Assembly (NCBI GenBank): GCA_965199665.1
Contig: OZ241208.1
Location: 3,782,001-3,846,000, forward strand
DNA: 64,000 nt
From: JAVVHH01 sp965199665
Lineage (GTDB): Bacteria; Pseudomonadota; Alphaproteobacteria; Acetobacterales; Acetobacteraceae
Reading direction: 5' to 3'
Of the stretch, positions 15,452 through 24,718 are shown piece after piece. Position 1 is the first letter of the stretch. Every line of letters begins with the position of its first letter. The notes below the pieces were generated by a model. The model was not told the origin of the DNA. It made no database searches and saw only the letters and a program-made list of their open reading frames with translations. The position numbers were made by a program, and so were the translations under genes.

Positions 15452-17476
15452 ATGAAGAGACTGGAGCGGTCGACCCTGCTCGCCGTCGTGCTGCTGCCGC
15501 TGCTGTTCTGCGGCCTGGGCGGGTGGCAGATCGTTCGCGGCGCGGCGACGGCGGCCGAGTACGCCGCCGCGGCGGGATCCGACGCCGAGGTCGCGTGGCT
15601 GCGGCAGGCCGCGGCCTGGCTGACGCTGGGGGCCGCCGGTGCGGTGGGCGTCGCGGGCCTGGCCGGGCTCCGGCTGGTGGACGCATCCGCCCGGCGGGGA
15701 ATGCGGGATCGACCGACCTTGGTCGCAGCGTTCGGACGGGTCGGCCGCTTCCTGCCGGCCGCGCTGGCCGTGCAGGTCGTCGGCGCCGTGCTGGCGCTGG
15801 CGGCGGCGGTGACGTTCGAGGTCAGCGGGTTGTGGTTCGTGCCCGACCCGGATGGCCGCACGGTGCTGCTGGCATTTCTCGTCATCGTTTATGCCGGGCT
15901 GGCGCTGTGGGGCGGGATCGGCACGTTGCGCAACCTGCGCCGCGCGCTACGACTGTTCGAGCCGGTTCCGCTTCCGCTCTCGGCCGTCGCGCTCACGCCG
16001 GCGCAGGCGCCGGGCCTGTTCGCGCTGCTGGACGAGTTGGCGCGCGAGCGGGGCACCACGCCGCCGGAGACGGTGGCGGCCGGCGCGGAGGACGGCTTCT
16101 TCGTGACCGCGTTCCCCCGGGCCTTGGTGGGCGGCCCGGGTTCGCGACCGATCGTGACCCGCGGGCGCATCCTGCACTTGCCGATGCCCACGATGGCGAC
16201 GCTGGACGCCGCCGAGTTGCGCACCGTCCTGGCGCACGAGCTGGCGCATTTCTCCGGCGAGGACACCGCCTATTCCACCCGGTTCGCGCCGCTCTTCGCC
16301 GGGTTGGGCCAGGGCGCGGCGGCGATGTCGGTGCGCGACCGCGCCTTTTGGGGCAGCACGCGGTTCGACCGGGTGGTCGAGCGGGCGGTGCACCCGCAAA
16401 CGGCGCTGGCGGTACACGCGCTCGACCGGTTCAGCCAAGTGGTCGCGCATTGGAGCCGCCTGCGCGAGCTGGAGGCGGACCGGGCCGCCATTGCCGCCGG
16501 GTCGCCCGAGGCGCTCGCCAGCTCGCTGCTGCGGGTCGGGCTGGCATCGGAGATTGCCCGGGCCGAGCGGGCCGCCCTGGCCGCCCAGCCGGACGATGCC
16601 CCGCCCGACCTCGCAGCCGCCACCGTGGCCCGCATGGCCGCCGCCGGCGACCCGGCCGTGCATCTCGGCGACCACATGCCGCACCCGACCGACAGTCACC
16701 CGCCCACCTGGCAGCGGATCGACGCCGCCGGCGTGGCGGTGGACGCCTCGCTGATGGCGCGCGCGGCCCGACCGGTGGACCCGGCCGATCTCGCCGCCGT
16801 GCAGGCCCTGTTCCTTGATTGGGACGCCGTGTCGGGCGAGATCACCGGCCACCTGCGGGATGAGGCGCGCCGCTGGCACGAGGCGCACCGGGCCGGGTTG
16901 CGGGAGGCGGCGGGCGCGGGCGTCGGGCGGGGCGAGACGGCGCTCTATGCCGCCGCGCTGCGCCCCGCCATCGCCCTGATGCTGCTGGGCGTATTCTGCG
17001 CGGCCGTGGCGGCCACCTGCGTGGGGGCGGCGCTGTACGGCGGTGCGCAGGACCGGGAGGCGTGGCGGCTGTTGTTCGGCATCGCGGCGGCCGGCGTCGT
17101 CGGGCTGGGCTTCGTGGCGCTGTGGAGCGTCCGGCTCTCCCGTGGGCGCGCGCAGCCCTACCTGGTGCTGGACGAGGACGGGTTCCGCTCGCCGGGCCTG
17201 GCAGCGGCGGTGCGCTGGCTGGACGTGCAGACCGTCGCCGTGTTCGCCGGGGCGTTCCCGACGACGCGGTTCGTGCTCCGGCCCGGCGTGGCGCTGCCGG
17301 GTCGGACCGGGCGGGTGCGGCGGCTGCAGCTCGACCGGAAGAAGCACGCCGTGCAGTTCGTCGGGATGCTGCCGCAGGGGATGGGTGCGGCGGCGCTGCA
17401 GGCGCTGCTGCTGCGCCAGGCCCGGGCCGCCCATGCCCGGCAGGCGCTCGAGCCGTCCGGCGCGGCGCAGCCCTAG
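15452..17476 (+). CDS. Polytopic M48-family metallopeptidase, copy 2
   Basis: A 674-residue paralogue of the peptidase at 4928-7117. Hydrophobic segments lie at about residues 9-30, 55-74, 103-122, 136-156 and, after the catalytic part, near 506-530 and 540-557. The zinc motif HELAH is at His262-Glu263-His266 with the same HFSG continuation, and RELEAD downstream gives the third ligand. A soluble C-terminal domain of about 110 residues follows the last helices, as in copy 1. Start ATG 15452. The gene lies near the right end of the island of secreted proteins, with copy 1 near the left end. A role in envelope protein turnover or processing is inferred from family and context. Confidence 0.85.
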   Translation: MKRLERSTLLAVVLLPLLFCGLGGWQIVRGAATAAEYAAAAGSDAEVAWLRQAAAWLTLGAAGAVGVAGLAGLRLVDASARRGMRDRPTLVAAFGRVGRFLPAALAVQVVGAVLALAAAVTFEVSGLWFVPDPDGRTVLLAFLVIVYAGLALWGGIGTLRNLRRALRLFEPVPLPLSAVALTPAQAPGLFALLDELARERGTTPPETVAAGAEDGFFVTAFPRALVGGPGSRPIVTRGRILHLPMPTMATLDAAELRTVLAHELAHFSGEDTAYSTRFAPLFAGLGQGAAAMSVRDRAFWGSTRFDRVVERAVHPQTALAVHALDRFSQVVAHWSRLRELEADRAAIAAGSPEALASSLLRVGLASEIARAERAALAAQPDDAPPDLAAATVARMAAAGDPAVHLGDHMPHPTDSHPPTWQRIDAAGVAVDASLMARAARPVDPADLAAVQALFLDWDAVSGEITGHLRDEARRWHEAHRAGLREAAGAGVGRGETALYAAALRPAIALMLLGVFCAAVAATCVGAALYGGAQDREAWRLLFGIAAAGVVGLGFVALWSVRLSRGRAQPYLVLDEDGFRSPGLAAAVRWLDVQTVAVFAGAFPTTRFVLRPGVALPGRTGRVRRLQLDRKKHAVQFVGMLPQGMGAAALQALLLRQARAAHARQALEPSGAAQP

Positions 17477-17727
17477 CGCCGCTTCAGGGCCAGGAAAGGG
17501 AGAGCAGAAAATCCCAGACCCGCCGCCACCGCGACCTCGGTTCGTCGACGGCCCCCGACGGTTCCGGTTCCGAGGGCTGCGGCGGTGGCGCACCGTCGCG
17601 CATCTCCGTGGTGGGAATGGGTATCGGCGGGCGATGGTCGGCGGGAGGCGCGGCTCGCATGTCGGTCGAAGCATGGAGGCAGGCCGTCCCGTGTGGCTAG
17701 ATGCGACACGGCGAGAGAGGATCGAGC

Positions 17728-18435
17728 ATGGGTAGGGTTCAGCTGTTCGCCGTCATGGCCCTGGTCGCCGCGTCCGTCCCGGGGGCGGCGCAGGCCGGAT
17801 GCGACTGGACCGATCTGGTCCGCGACGAGGCCGGCGCGGCCGTCGTGCGGCCCACGGGCGCGCGGGTGTATTTCGTCCGGGACGACGTGCTGCGCAAAGG
17901 CTGCCCGAACGGCAGCGCCGCGTGCCGGAGGCCGGCCTACCTCATGGCCGGCGACCCCGTGCTGACCGGCCCGGTCCAGGGCCGCTACGTCTGCGCCGGG
18001 TTCCAGGGCGCCAAAGGAGCGCAGACCATCGGCTGGCTGCCCGCCGAGGCGGTGGTGGCGCTGCCGGATGCCGAGCAGCGGCCATCCGATTGGGCGGGCG
18101 ACTGGATCGCTCCGGAGCAGGAGCTGGTGATCACGGAAGCGGCGGCCGGCGCGCTCGCGGTCAAGGGAGACGCCACCTGGGGCATGGGCGATCCGCAACG
18201 CCGGCTCAACGGCGGCATCCATACCGGCGAGGTCGCCGGCACGACCCGGCCGGTGAACGGCGTGCTGGCATTCTCGATGGGCGCGGACAACTCGACGCAG
18301 CCCTACGAGGCGGGCGACGAGTTCAGCTGCCGGATCCGGATGCTGCGCCGGGGCCCCTATCTCGTCGCTCGTGACAACAACGGGTGCGGCGGCGTCAATG
18401 TCAGCTTCTCCGGCTTTTACCGACGCAAAAGCTGA
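17728..18435 (+). CDS. Secreted SH3-like protein, unknown
   Basis: A 235-residue protein with a signal peptide (MGRVQLFAVMALVAASVPGAAQA). The mature N-terminal half contains ARVYFVRDDVLRKGC, a later YLMAGDPVLTG and GRYVCAGFQG with TIGWLPAEAV; this is the strand order of a bacterial SH3-like domain. The second half opens with DWAGDWI and contains strands ending in VSFSGFYRR. Seven cysteines are present. The start at 17728 has GAGAGGA 6 bp upstream. About 250 bp upstream of it hold no gene that I can support. It lies next to M48 copy 2 on the same strand. SH3-like assignment is tentative; cell-wall or peptide binding would fit. Confidence 0.55.
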   Translation: MGRVQLFAVMALVAASVPGAAQAGCDWTDLVRDEAGAAVVRPTGARVYFVRDDVLRKGCPNGSAACRRPAYLMAGDPVLTGPVQGRYVCAGFQGAKGAQTIGWLPAEAVVALPDAEQRPSDWAGDWIAPEQELVITEAAAGALAVKGDATWGMGDPQRRLNGGIHTGEVAGTTRPVNGVLAFSMGADNSTQPYEAGDEFSCRIRMLRRGPYLVARDNNGCGGVNVSFSGFYRRKS

Positions 18436-18551
18436 GCCGGTGCTGTGGCCAGCCTCGCCCTCGGTCGCTACGACTCCGCTTTCATGCCAGACCGGCTCCG
18501 CGCCCGACTCGGGGTCGGCGGATGGTCGCGACGAATGATGGGAGCCGAGAG

Positions 18552-19499
18552 ATGACCCAACGGGTGAGAAACCTGGTGCTGACGGCCGCCGCGCTGCTCG
18601 CGACCGCGGGCGCCGCACAGGCGGGGCCAACCGGCGGCAATGCCTACTTCTTCGGGGATAGCCTCACCGATTGCTGCACCTACGGGCGCACCACCTATGG
18701 CCCGAACTGGGCCGACCTGCTCGCCCCGCAGATCGGCGCGAGCTACACGCCGACCTCCCAGAGCAACTACGCCGTCGGCGGCGCGCAATCGGGCAGCGCG
18801 CTCCCCGCCGATTTCCTGTCGCAGGTCGGCCGCTTCACGACGTCCAACACCACCATCCGGCCGAACGACGTCGCCGGCATCTGGATCGGCACCAACGATC
18901 TGTGGCAGTCGACCTACTCGATCAACGATACCTACAACGGCAGCACGGTCGTCGGCCCCATCGGCCGCGTGCCCAGCGTCGCGGCGCTGACGAGCTACGT
19001 CATCGGCAACATCCAGTCCGGCATCGAGCAGCTCAAGGCGGCCGGGTTCGAAAACGTCGTGCTGCTCTCGACATTCGATCTCGGCCAGTCCGGGGTGGAG
19101 CCGAACGCGACCGCCGCCGCCCTGGCGACGCAATACTCGACCGCGCTGACCGAAGCCGAGCGCAGCCTCACCACCCCCGGCGTCAACACCTACTTCGTCG
19201 ACGTGCAGAGCCTGCTCCAGCGCGTGCAGGCCGACCCGGGCGCCTACGGCTTCGCGCACGTCACCAGCCTCGACAATTGCGCGGCCAGCAACTGCGCCGC
19301 CCAGTCCGCTGCCGGGGCGGACACGTTCGTGTTCCAGGACGCCCTGCACGTGACCACGGCCTTCGACCGGCTAGTGGCCAGCGACGCGGCCGCCGTCGTC
19401 AATGCGAGCGGGACGGCGGTGCCGGAGCCCGCATCGGTCGCGCTGCTGCTCGCCGGGCTCGCCGGGGCGGGCGTCGCCCGACGCAAGCGCCCGCGATAG
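18552..19499 (+). CDS. GDSL-family esterase/lipase with PEP-CTERM sorting tail
   Basis: A 315-residue exported SGNH/GDSL hydrolase. A signal peptide (residues 1-24) is followed by block I FFGDSLTD with Ser37, a block III-like IGTNDLW and block V DALHVT with Asp and His, giving the catalytic Ser-Asp-His set. The C-terminus carries VPEPASVALLLAGLAGAG followed by a basic tail, a textbook PEP-CTERM signal: Pro-Glu-Pro, hydrophobic helix, then Arg/Lys. Such proteins are processed by an exosortase, which is not encoded in this window. Start ATG 18552 with GAGAG just upstream. It probably acts on esters outside the cell or in exopolysaccharide. Confidence 0.88.
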   Translation: MTQRVRNLVLTAAALLATAGAAQAGPTGGNAYFFGDSLTDCCTYGRTTYGPNWADLLAPQIGASYTPTSQSNYAVGGAQSGSALPADFLSQVGRFTTSNTTIRPNDVAGIWIGTNDLWQSTYSINDTYNGSTVVGPIGRVPSVAALTSYVIGNIQSGIEQLKAAGFENVVLLSTFDLGQSGVEPNATAAALATQYSTALTEAERSLTTPGVNTYFVDVQSLLQRVQADPGAYGFAHVTSLDNCAASNCAAQSAAGADTFVFQDALHVTTAFDRLVASDAAAVVNASGTAVPEPASVALLLAGLAGAGVARRKRPR

Positions 19500-19523
19500 C
19501 GCGCCCGACCCGGCCACCCGGCC

Positions 19524-21119
19524 TCAGACGGGGCGCACGTTCCAGAACGTCGCAAAGCCGTCGTTGAGTCCGGTGATCATGTCGGAGCGGTAGGCGGTCG
19601 GCTGCAGAAAGGCGCCGATCGGGTAATACGGCACGTCCTGGAACGCCTGTTGCTGGATCTCGCGGCAGATCGCCCGTTGCGCGGCGAGGTCCGGGGCGGC
19701 GAACCATTGCGTGCGCAGCGCCTCGATCGCCGGCGAGCGCGGCCAGCCCGGCGCCGCTGCCTCCCCGTTGCTGCGCAGGGAGATGTGGACGGCCGGGTTG
19801 AGCCAGTCGAGGCCTACCCAATTCGTGACATAGGCGCTCCAGCCGCCGGCCGCGACCGGGTCCTTGCGGGTGCGCCGCGACAGCATGGCGTTGAACTCGA
19901 CCGCGTAGGGCTCCACCGTCATGCCGCAGCGGCGGAACAGGTCGGTGGCGACCTCGCCGAGGGCGGACAGCGTGGCCGAGGTGGAGGGGATCAGCAGCGC
20001 CACGGGTTCGCCCTTGTAGCCGGCCTCCCGCAGCGCGTCCCGCGCGCGATCGGTGCTGCGCGGCGAGGTCAGCGCATCCAGCCCGGCATCGGACGCCATG
20101 GGCGTGCCGGGGCCGAAGAAGCCGAGCGGGTTTCGCAGCAACGACGCTTCGTCGACGCCGACGACCGCCTGCATGAAGGCGTCCTGGTCGATGGCGGACC
20201 ACAGGGCGCGACGGATGGCCGGGTTGTCGAAGGGTGGCTGCAGCTCGTTCAGCCGGATCATGTTGACGAAGCCGGTCTGATCCTTGGTCGCCACCATCAC
20301 GTTCTTGGCCCGGCGCAGGGTCGGGAGCTGGTCGGCATAGGCGTATTCCTGCCAGGCCGCCTCGCCGTTCACGGTCGCATTGCTGGTGGTGGCGGGGTCG
20401 GGGATGTAGGCCCATTCCACCCGGTCGAAATGGACCCGCTTGGGCCCGGCGGTCCAGCCGCCCGGCGTGTCGTCCGGCCGCGGCACGTAGCCTTCGAACT
20501 TGCGATACACGTTGAGCGAGCCCGGCACGCGCTCGTCGGCGGCGTAGCGGAACGGGCCGCTGCCGACCATCTCGCTGAGCGCGGTGAAGGGGTCGGTGCT
20601 GGCCAGGCGCTCCGGCATCATGGCGCAAACCGGGACGCCGGCCTTGCCGAGCGCGAGCGGCAGCAGCGGGAACGGAGCCTTGAGGCGAAAGCGGATGGTG
20701 CGGTCGTCGGGCGCGGCCAGCTCGTCGGTGGCGTCCATCAACGTGCCGCCGAACGGGTCGCGCTTGGCCCAGCGGCGGATGCTGGCGACGCAATCGCGGG
20801 CGAGCACCGGGCTGCCGTCGTGGAAGCGCAGGCCCTCGCGGAGCGTCAGCGTCCAGCGCTTGCCGTCATCGTCGATGGCCTGGCCCGCAAGCATCTGCAG
20901 CTGCGGCTGGAACGAGCCGTCCATGCCGTACAGCGTATCGAAGACCATGTAGCCGTGATTGCGACTCATGTAGGCGGTGGTCGCGACGGGATCGAGCACG
21001 ACGAGATCCTGCTGCGGGGAGAAGCGCAGCGTGGTGCGCCCGGCGGCACGCACGATCGCGGGCGCGGCGGCCACCGCGGCGGTGGTGCCGATCAGGGCGC
21101 GGCGGGTCAGGGTCGGCAT
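19524..21119 (-). CDS. Family-5 extracellular solute-binding protein (peptide/opine-type ABC transporter)
   Basis: A 531-residue substrate-binding protein with a twin-arginine-like leader (TRRALIGTTAAVAAAPAIVRA). The family-5 domain is recognisable by LRFSPQQDLVVLDPV near the mature start, the segment TLREGLRFHDGSPVLARDC, the FRLKAPFPLL strand and a late FFGPGTPMAS region. It is similar along its length to the partial protein at 63348, for example RFHD and DCVASI-RW segments in the same places. No permease or ATPase gene accompanies it. It is divergent from an amidohydrolase gene, which suggests that the captured substrate is hydrolysed by that enzyme. Start ATG 21119; upstream ATGs lack a leader. 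Confidence 0.85.
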   Translation of the reverse strand: MPTLTRRALIGTTAAVAAAPAIVRAAGRTTLRFSPQQDLVVLDPVATTAYMSRNHGYMVFDTLYGMDGSFQPQLQMLAGQAIDDDGKRWTLTLREGLRFHDGSPVLARDCVASIRRWAKRDPFGGTLMDATDELAAPDDRTIRFRLKAPFPLLPLALGKAGVPVCAMMPERLASTDPFTALSEMVGSGPFRYAADERVPGSLNVYRKFEGYVPRPDDTPGGWTAGPKRVHFDRVEWAYIPDPATTSNATVNGEAAWQEYAYADQLPTLRRAKNVMVATKDQTGFVNMIRLNELQPPFDNPAIRRALWSAIDQDAFMQAVVGVDEASLLRNPLGFFGPGTPMASDAGLDALTSPRSTDRARDALREAGYKGEPVALLIPSTSATLSALGEVATDLFRRCGMTVEPYAVEFNAMLSRRTRKDPVAAGGWSAYVTNWVGLDWLNPAVHISLRSNGEAAAPGWPRSPAIEALRTQWFAAPDLAAQRAICREIQQQAFQDVPYYPIGAFLQPTAYRSDMITGLNDGFATFWNVRPV

Positions 21120-21240
21120 GGCGAAATCCTCCGGAACGGCACGCCGTGACAAGCAAATTACGCGCCAGCCCGTTACGGCCCGGCATTGAGCCGGCGGGGC
21201 CGAGGCGATACGGTTCCGCTCCATTGCGAGGGAGCCGCCG

Positions 21241-22671
21241 GTGCGTCGGATGATCAAGGCAGGCCATGTGATCGCGTTTCAGGCGGGCGGGCATCGCCAC
21301 CTGCGGAACGGGGTCGTGGTCTGGGAAGGCGACACGATCGTCCACGTCGGCCCGTCATTCGACGGGACGGTGGACGAGGTGATCGACGCGCCGGACAAGG
21401 TCGTGACGCCGGGCTTCATCAACACGCACGTGCACATGACGGAGTCGCCGCTCGACAAGAGCTTCGTCGAGGATCGCGGGCCGCGGAACTTCTACCTGTC
21501 CGGGCTTTTCGAATTCCTCACCGCGCGCAACGTCTCCATCACGCCCGCCATGCGGCGCGCCTGCGTCGCCTACTCGGTGCCGGAGCTGATCCGTACCGGG
21601 ACTACCACGGTGATGGAGATCGGCGGCAGCGGCGAGGACGTGGTCGAACTGGCGGGCCAGGCCGGGCTGCGCACCTATGTGGGCCAGGGCTACCGCTCCG
21701 GCCGGTGGCTCACCGATGACGGGCGCACGGTGAAATACGAGTGGTCCGACGATGACGGGCGCGGCGCCATGGACGCCGCCGTGCGCTTCGTGGAGCGGCA
21801 TGACGGGGCGCTGAACGGGCGCATCAAGGGGTTCCTGACGCCCATGCAGGTCGATACCTGCTCGGAGGCCCTGCTGCGGCGCACCCAGGCGGTCGCGGCG
21901 GAGATGAAGCTGCCCGTGGCGCTGCACACGTCGCAATCGGTGCCCGAGTTCCAGGAGATGACCCGGCGCCACGGCCGCACCCCGATCGAGTGGCTGGGCG
22001 ATATCGGCTTTCTCCAGCCCAACGTGATCCTGGGCCACGCCATCATGCCGGGCGGCACGTCGTGGACGAACTACCACGCCGACGACATCGGCCTGCTGGC
22101 CGATACCGGCGCCAACGTGGCGCACGCCGTCTGGGTGTTCGCCCGGCGCGGCATCGCGATGGAGAGCTTCGCCCGCTACCTCGAGCGCGGCGTCAACATG
22201 ACGCTGGCGACCGACACCTGCCCGCAGAGCATGATTGAGGCCCTGCGCTGGACGGCGGTGGCCAGCAAGATCGTGGACCGACGCACGGAGGTGGCGACCG
22301 CCGCCGACGTGTTCAATGCGGCGACGCTGGCCGGGGCGAAGGCGCTGGGGCGCGACGATATCGGCCGGGTCGCGGCGGGCGCCAAGGCGGACCTGCTGCT
22401 CTGGGAAGGGCGCAGCCTGTTCATGACGCCGTTGCGCGATCCGATCCGCAACATCGTGTATTCCGCGCAGGCCGACGACCTGCACAGCTCCATGGTCGAT
22501 GGCGAATGGATCATGCAGGACCGGGTCGTACCGGGGCAGGACATGGCGAGCCTTTCGGCAGCCGTGCAGGCGGCGGCGGAGACGATGTGGGCCGGCACCC
22601 CCAAGGGCGACTGGGCGGGGCGCACGATCGACCAGCTATCGCCGGAGAGCTTTCCGCCCTTCGCCGCCTGA
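21241..22671 (+). CDS. Amidohydrolase family protein (TRZ/ATZ-like hydrolase)
   Basis: A 476-residue metal-dependent hydrolase of the amidohydrolase superfamily. The first metal motif is TPGFINTHVHM near residue 60, and the later ligands fall in VALHTSQSV, LGHAIMPG and ATDTCPQSM, which provide His, His and Asp in order. The start is GTG 21241 with GAGGGAG 8 bp upstream. The long insertion after the metal motif (KSFVEDRGPRNFYLSG) distinguishes it from cytosine or guanine deaminases. It is divergent from a family-5 binding protein gene, with about 120 bp between the starts, and convergent with a YdjC-like deacetylase gene. Substrate unknown; deamination or dechlorination of a nitrogen heterocycle is typical of the group. 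Confidence 0.85.
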   Translation: MRRMIKAGHVIAFQAGGHRHLRNGVVVWEGDTIVHVGPSFDGTVDEVIDAPDKVVTPGFINTHVHMTESPLDKSFVEDRGPRNFYLSGLFEFLTARNVSITPAMRRACVAYSVPELIRTGTTTVMEIGGSGEDVVELAGQAGLRTYVGQGYRSGRWLTDDGRTVKYEWSDDDGRGAMDAAVRFVERHDGALNGRIKGFLTPMQVDTCSEALLRRTQAVAAEMKLPVALHTSQSVPEFQEMTRRHGRTPIEWLGDIGFLQPNVILGHAIMPGGTSWTNYHADDIGLLADTGANVAHAVWVFARRGIAMESFARYLERGVNMTLATDTCPQSMIEALRWTAVASKIVDRRTEVATAADVFNAATLAGAKALGRDDIGRVAAGAKADLLLWEGRSLFMTPLRDPIRNIVYSAQADDLHSSMVDGEWIMQDRVVPGQDMASLSAAVQAAAETMWAGTPKGDWAGRTIDQLSPESFPPFAA

Positions 22672-22683
22672 GCGGCTGGCCGA

Positions 22684-23547
22684 TCACCGGTGCGGGCGCT
22701 CGTTGAACAGCGCCTGCAGCGCGCGGGTACCCACGACGGCAAGGTCCTCCGCCGCGGCAAGGCCGGCAAAGGCGCCGGTCTCGAACAGCGCGTATTCGGC
22801 GGTCCGCCACGGGGCATGGAGCGGCGACATGGCGGCGAAGTCGCCGGGGGCGGTGCAGTGCAGGGCGAGGTGGGTCAGCCCCGGCGGCAGGGCGCGGAGC
22901 TGCTCGGCCCATCGCGCCGGCAGCTCGGCGGCGTCCACGGCGAGGGTGCCGCGGCAGTGATCCACCACGGGCGCCCCGGCCGCGTCCAGCCCGGCGACCG
23001 CCTGCCGATAAGCCTGCGGCTCCGGCGCCCAGGTGATGGAGCGGGGCAGCACGGGGAACAACCCGTACTCCCGGCCCAGCCGCACGTGGGCATCCAGCAA
23101 TTCCGGCAGCATGGCGCCGGCCATGTGGGCGTCGAGGTGGGTGGGACGCAGACCCGACCCGATCGCTCGCTCGATCTGCGCCCGCAACTCGGCCTCCGCC
23201 GCCTCCGGCACGAGGTGGCGGCGCAGGCTCGCCACGTCACGCCAGAAATAGCCGTCGCCGTCGATGAGGCCGGAGGCTGGGCTGACGCTGGAGAGCGGCG
23301 CCCAGCGGCACGCGTCCCACTCGCTCGTCAGGGTGAGGTGGACCCCGACGTCGAGCGTGTCGTCGGCGGCGGCCGCCTCCGCGATCTCGCGGAACCACGG
23401 GCCCGGCACCATGGCCGAGCCGCACGTGACCCGGCCCGCCCGCGCGAGTTGGAGAAAGGCCTGGTTGGCGCCGTGGCTCGCGCCGAGGTCGTCGACATGG
23501 GGGATGATGGCCCGGGTCGCGGTCAGGCCGAGGTCGCGGAGGATCAT
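22684..23547 (-). CDS. ChbG/HpnK (YdjC) family deacetylase
   Basis: A 287-residue protein of the YdjC/ChbG family of metal-dependent carbohydrate deacetylases. Visible motifs are HVDDLGASHGAN (metal-binding Asp-Asp and His in the first strand), VGVHLTLTSEWD, and THLDAHMAG, which supplies the next His pair. YdjC family members act on N-acetylated sugars; HpnK acts in hopanoid synthesis, a pathway common in Acetobacteraceae, but no other hopanoid gene is in view. Start ATG 23547. The gene is convergent with the amidohydrolase (12 bp between stops) and divergent from an aldo/keto reductase. Family assignment is confident; substrate is not. Confidence 0.82.
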   Translation of the reverse strand: MILRDLGLTATRAIIPHVDDLGASHGANQAFLQLARAGRVTCGSAMVPGPWFREIAEAAAADDTLDVGVHLTLTSEWDACRWAPLSSVSPASGLIDGDGYFWRDVASLRRHLVPEAAEAELRAQIERAIGSGLRPTHLDAHMAGAMLPELLDAHVRLGREYGLFPVLPRSITWAPEPQAYRQAVAGLDAAGAPVVDHCRGTLAVDAAELPARWAEQLRALPPGLTHLALHCTAPGDFAAMSPLHAPWRTAEYALFETGAFAGLAAAEDLAVVGTRALQALFNERPHR

Positions 23548-23674
23548 GCCGCATCCTGCCGGTCCCGATCGCCGACCGAAAGGACTTGACCCCTCGGAGG
23601 TCGCCCGTGCCAGTGTCCGCCCCGAACGCGGCGGGGCCGATGCCCCGCGGCGACCGACTTGTGGGAGTACCGCC

Positions 23675-24718
23675 TTGGATCACAATCGTCTCGGCCATTC
23701 GGGGCTGCGCGTGCCGGCCCTGTCGTTCGGCACCGCGACCTTTGGCGGCGGCAACGACTTCTTCCGGGCGTGGGGCTCGACCGATGCCGGCGGCGCGTCA
23801 CGCCTGGTGGATGTCTGCCTCGAGCACGGGGTGAGCCTGTTCGACACCGCCGACGTTTATTCGACCGGGATGGCGGAACAGATCCTCGGCGAAGCGATCC
23901 GCGGCAAGCGCAACCGCCTGCTGATCTCGACCAAGACCACGTTCCCGTTGGGCGACGGGCCCAACCAGTTCGGCTCCTCGCGCCAGCATCTGATCGAGGC
24001 GGTGGACGCGTCCTTGCAGCGGCTCGGCATCGACCACATCGACCTGCTGCAGCTGCACGGGCAGGACTACAACACGCCGGTGGAGGAGACGCTGGCGACG
24101 CTGGACGGGCTCGTCCGCGCCGGCAAGCTGCGCTACGTCGGCTGCTCCAACTTCTCCGGCTGGCACCTGATGAAGTCGCTCGCGGTGTCGGAGCGGCATG
24201 GCTGGGCCCGCTACGTCGCGCATCAGGCCTATTACTCGCTGCTGAACCGCGACTACGAGTGGGAGCTGATGCCGCTCGGCCTCGACCAGGGCGTCGGCGC
24301 GGTGATCTGGAGCCCGCTCGGCTGGGGCAAGCTCACCGGCAAGATCCGGCGCGACCGGCCGGCGCAGCCCGGCAGCCGGGCGCACGACATCGCCGGCACC
24401 GGCCCGTCCTACGAGGAAGAGCGGCTGTTCCGCATCGTGGACGCGCTGGACGCGGTGGCGGCCGAGACGGGGAAGACCATTCCCCAGATCGCGCTCAACT
24501 GGCTGCTGCGGCGGCCCACGGTGGCGACCGTCATCATCGGGGCGCGCAACGAGGCGCAACTGGTGGAGAATATCGGCGCGGTCGGCTGGCAGCTCACGCC
24601 CGGCCAGGTCGCGGCGCTGGACGCGGCGAGCGACGTCAGCCCCGCCTACCCGGTCTGGCACCAGCGCGCCTTCCCGATGCTCAACGAGCGCGCCGACCCG
24701 CCCTACCCGCCCGTCTGA
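23675..24718 (+). CDS. Aldo/keto reductase
   Basis: A 347-residue NADPH-dependent aldo/keto reductase with a TIM-barrel fold. The catalytic tetrad is visible: Asp57, Tyr62, Lys87 (LISTKT) and His128 (LQLHGQD). The C-terminal NADP-binding motif is in VIIGARNEAQLVEN. The start is TTG 23675 with GGGAG 7 bp upstream; the frame is open further upstream but in a region of no coding character. It is close to the tas/YajO-like AKR group. Its stop codon lies in the first unit of a 13-bp tandem repeat. It may act on an aldehyde or ketone from the neighbouring amidohydrolase pathway, but this is inference. Confidence 0.88.
   Translation: MDHNRLGHSGLRVPALSFGTATFGGGNDFFRAWGSTDAGGASRLVDVCLEHGVSLFDTADVYSTGMAEQILGEAIRGKRNRLLISTKTTFPLGDGPNQFGSSRQHLIEAVDASLQRLGIDHIDLLQLHGQDYNTPVEETLATLDGLVRAGKLRYVGCSNFSGWHLMKSLAVSERHGWARYVAHQAYYSLLNRDYEWELMPLGLDQGVGAVIWSPLGWGKLTGKIRRDRPAQPGSRAHDIAGTGPSYEEERLFRIVDALDAVAAETGKTIPQIALNWLLRRPTVATVIIGARNEAQLVENIGAVGWQLTPGQVAALDAASDVSPAYPVWHQRAFPMLNERADPPYPPV

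Noticed and set aside
17477..17727. Minus-strand frame ending AAGLGFSALPFLALKRR, resembling a sorting tail
   Set aside because: The rest of that frame is antisense to the secreted protein gene at 17728 and has no domain; judged a chance resemblance.
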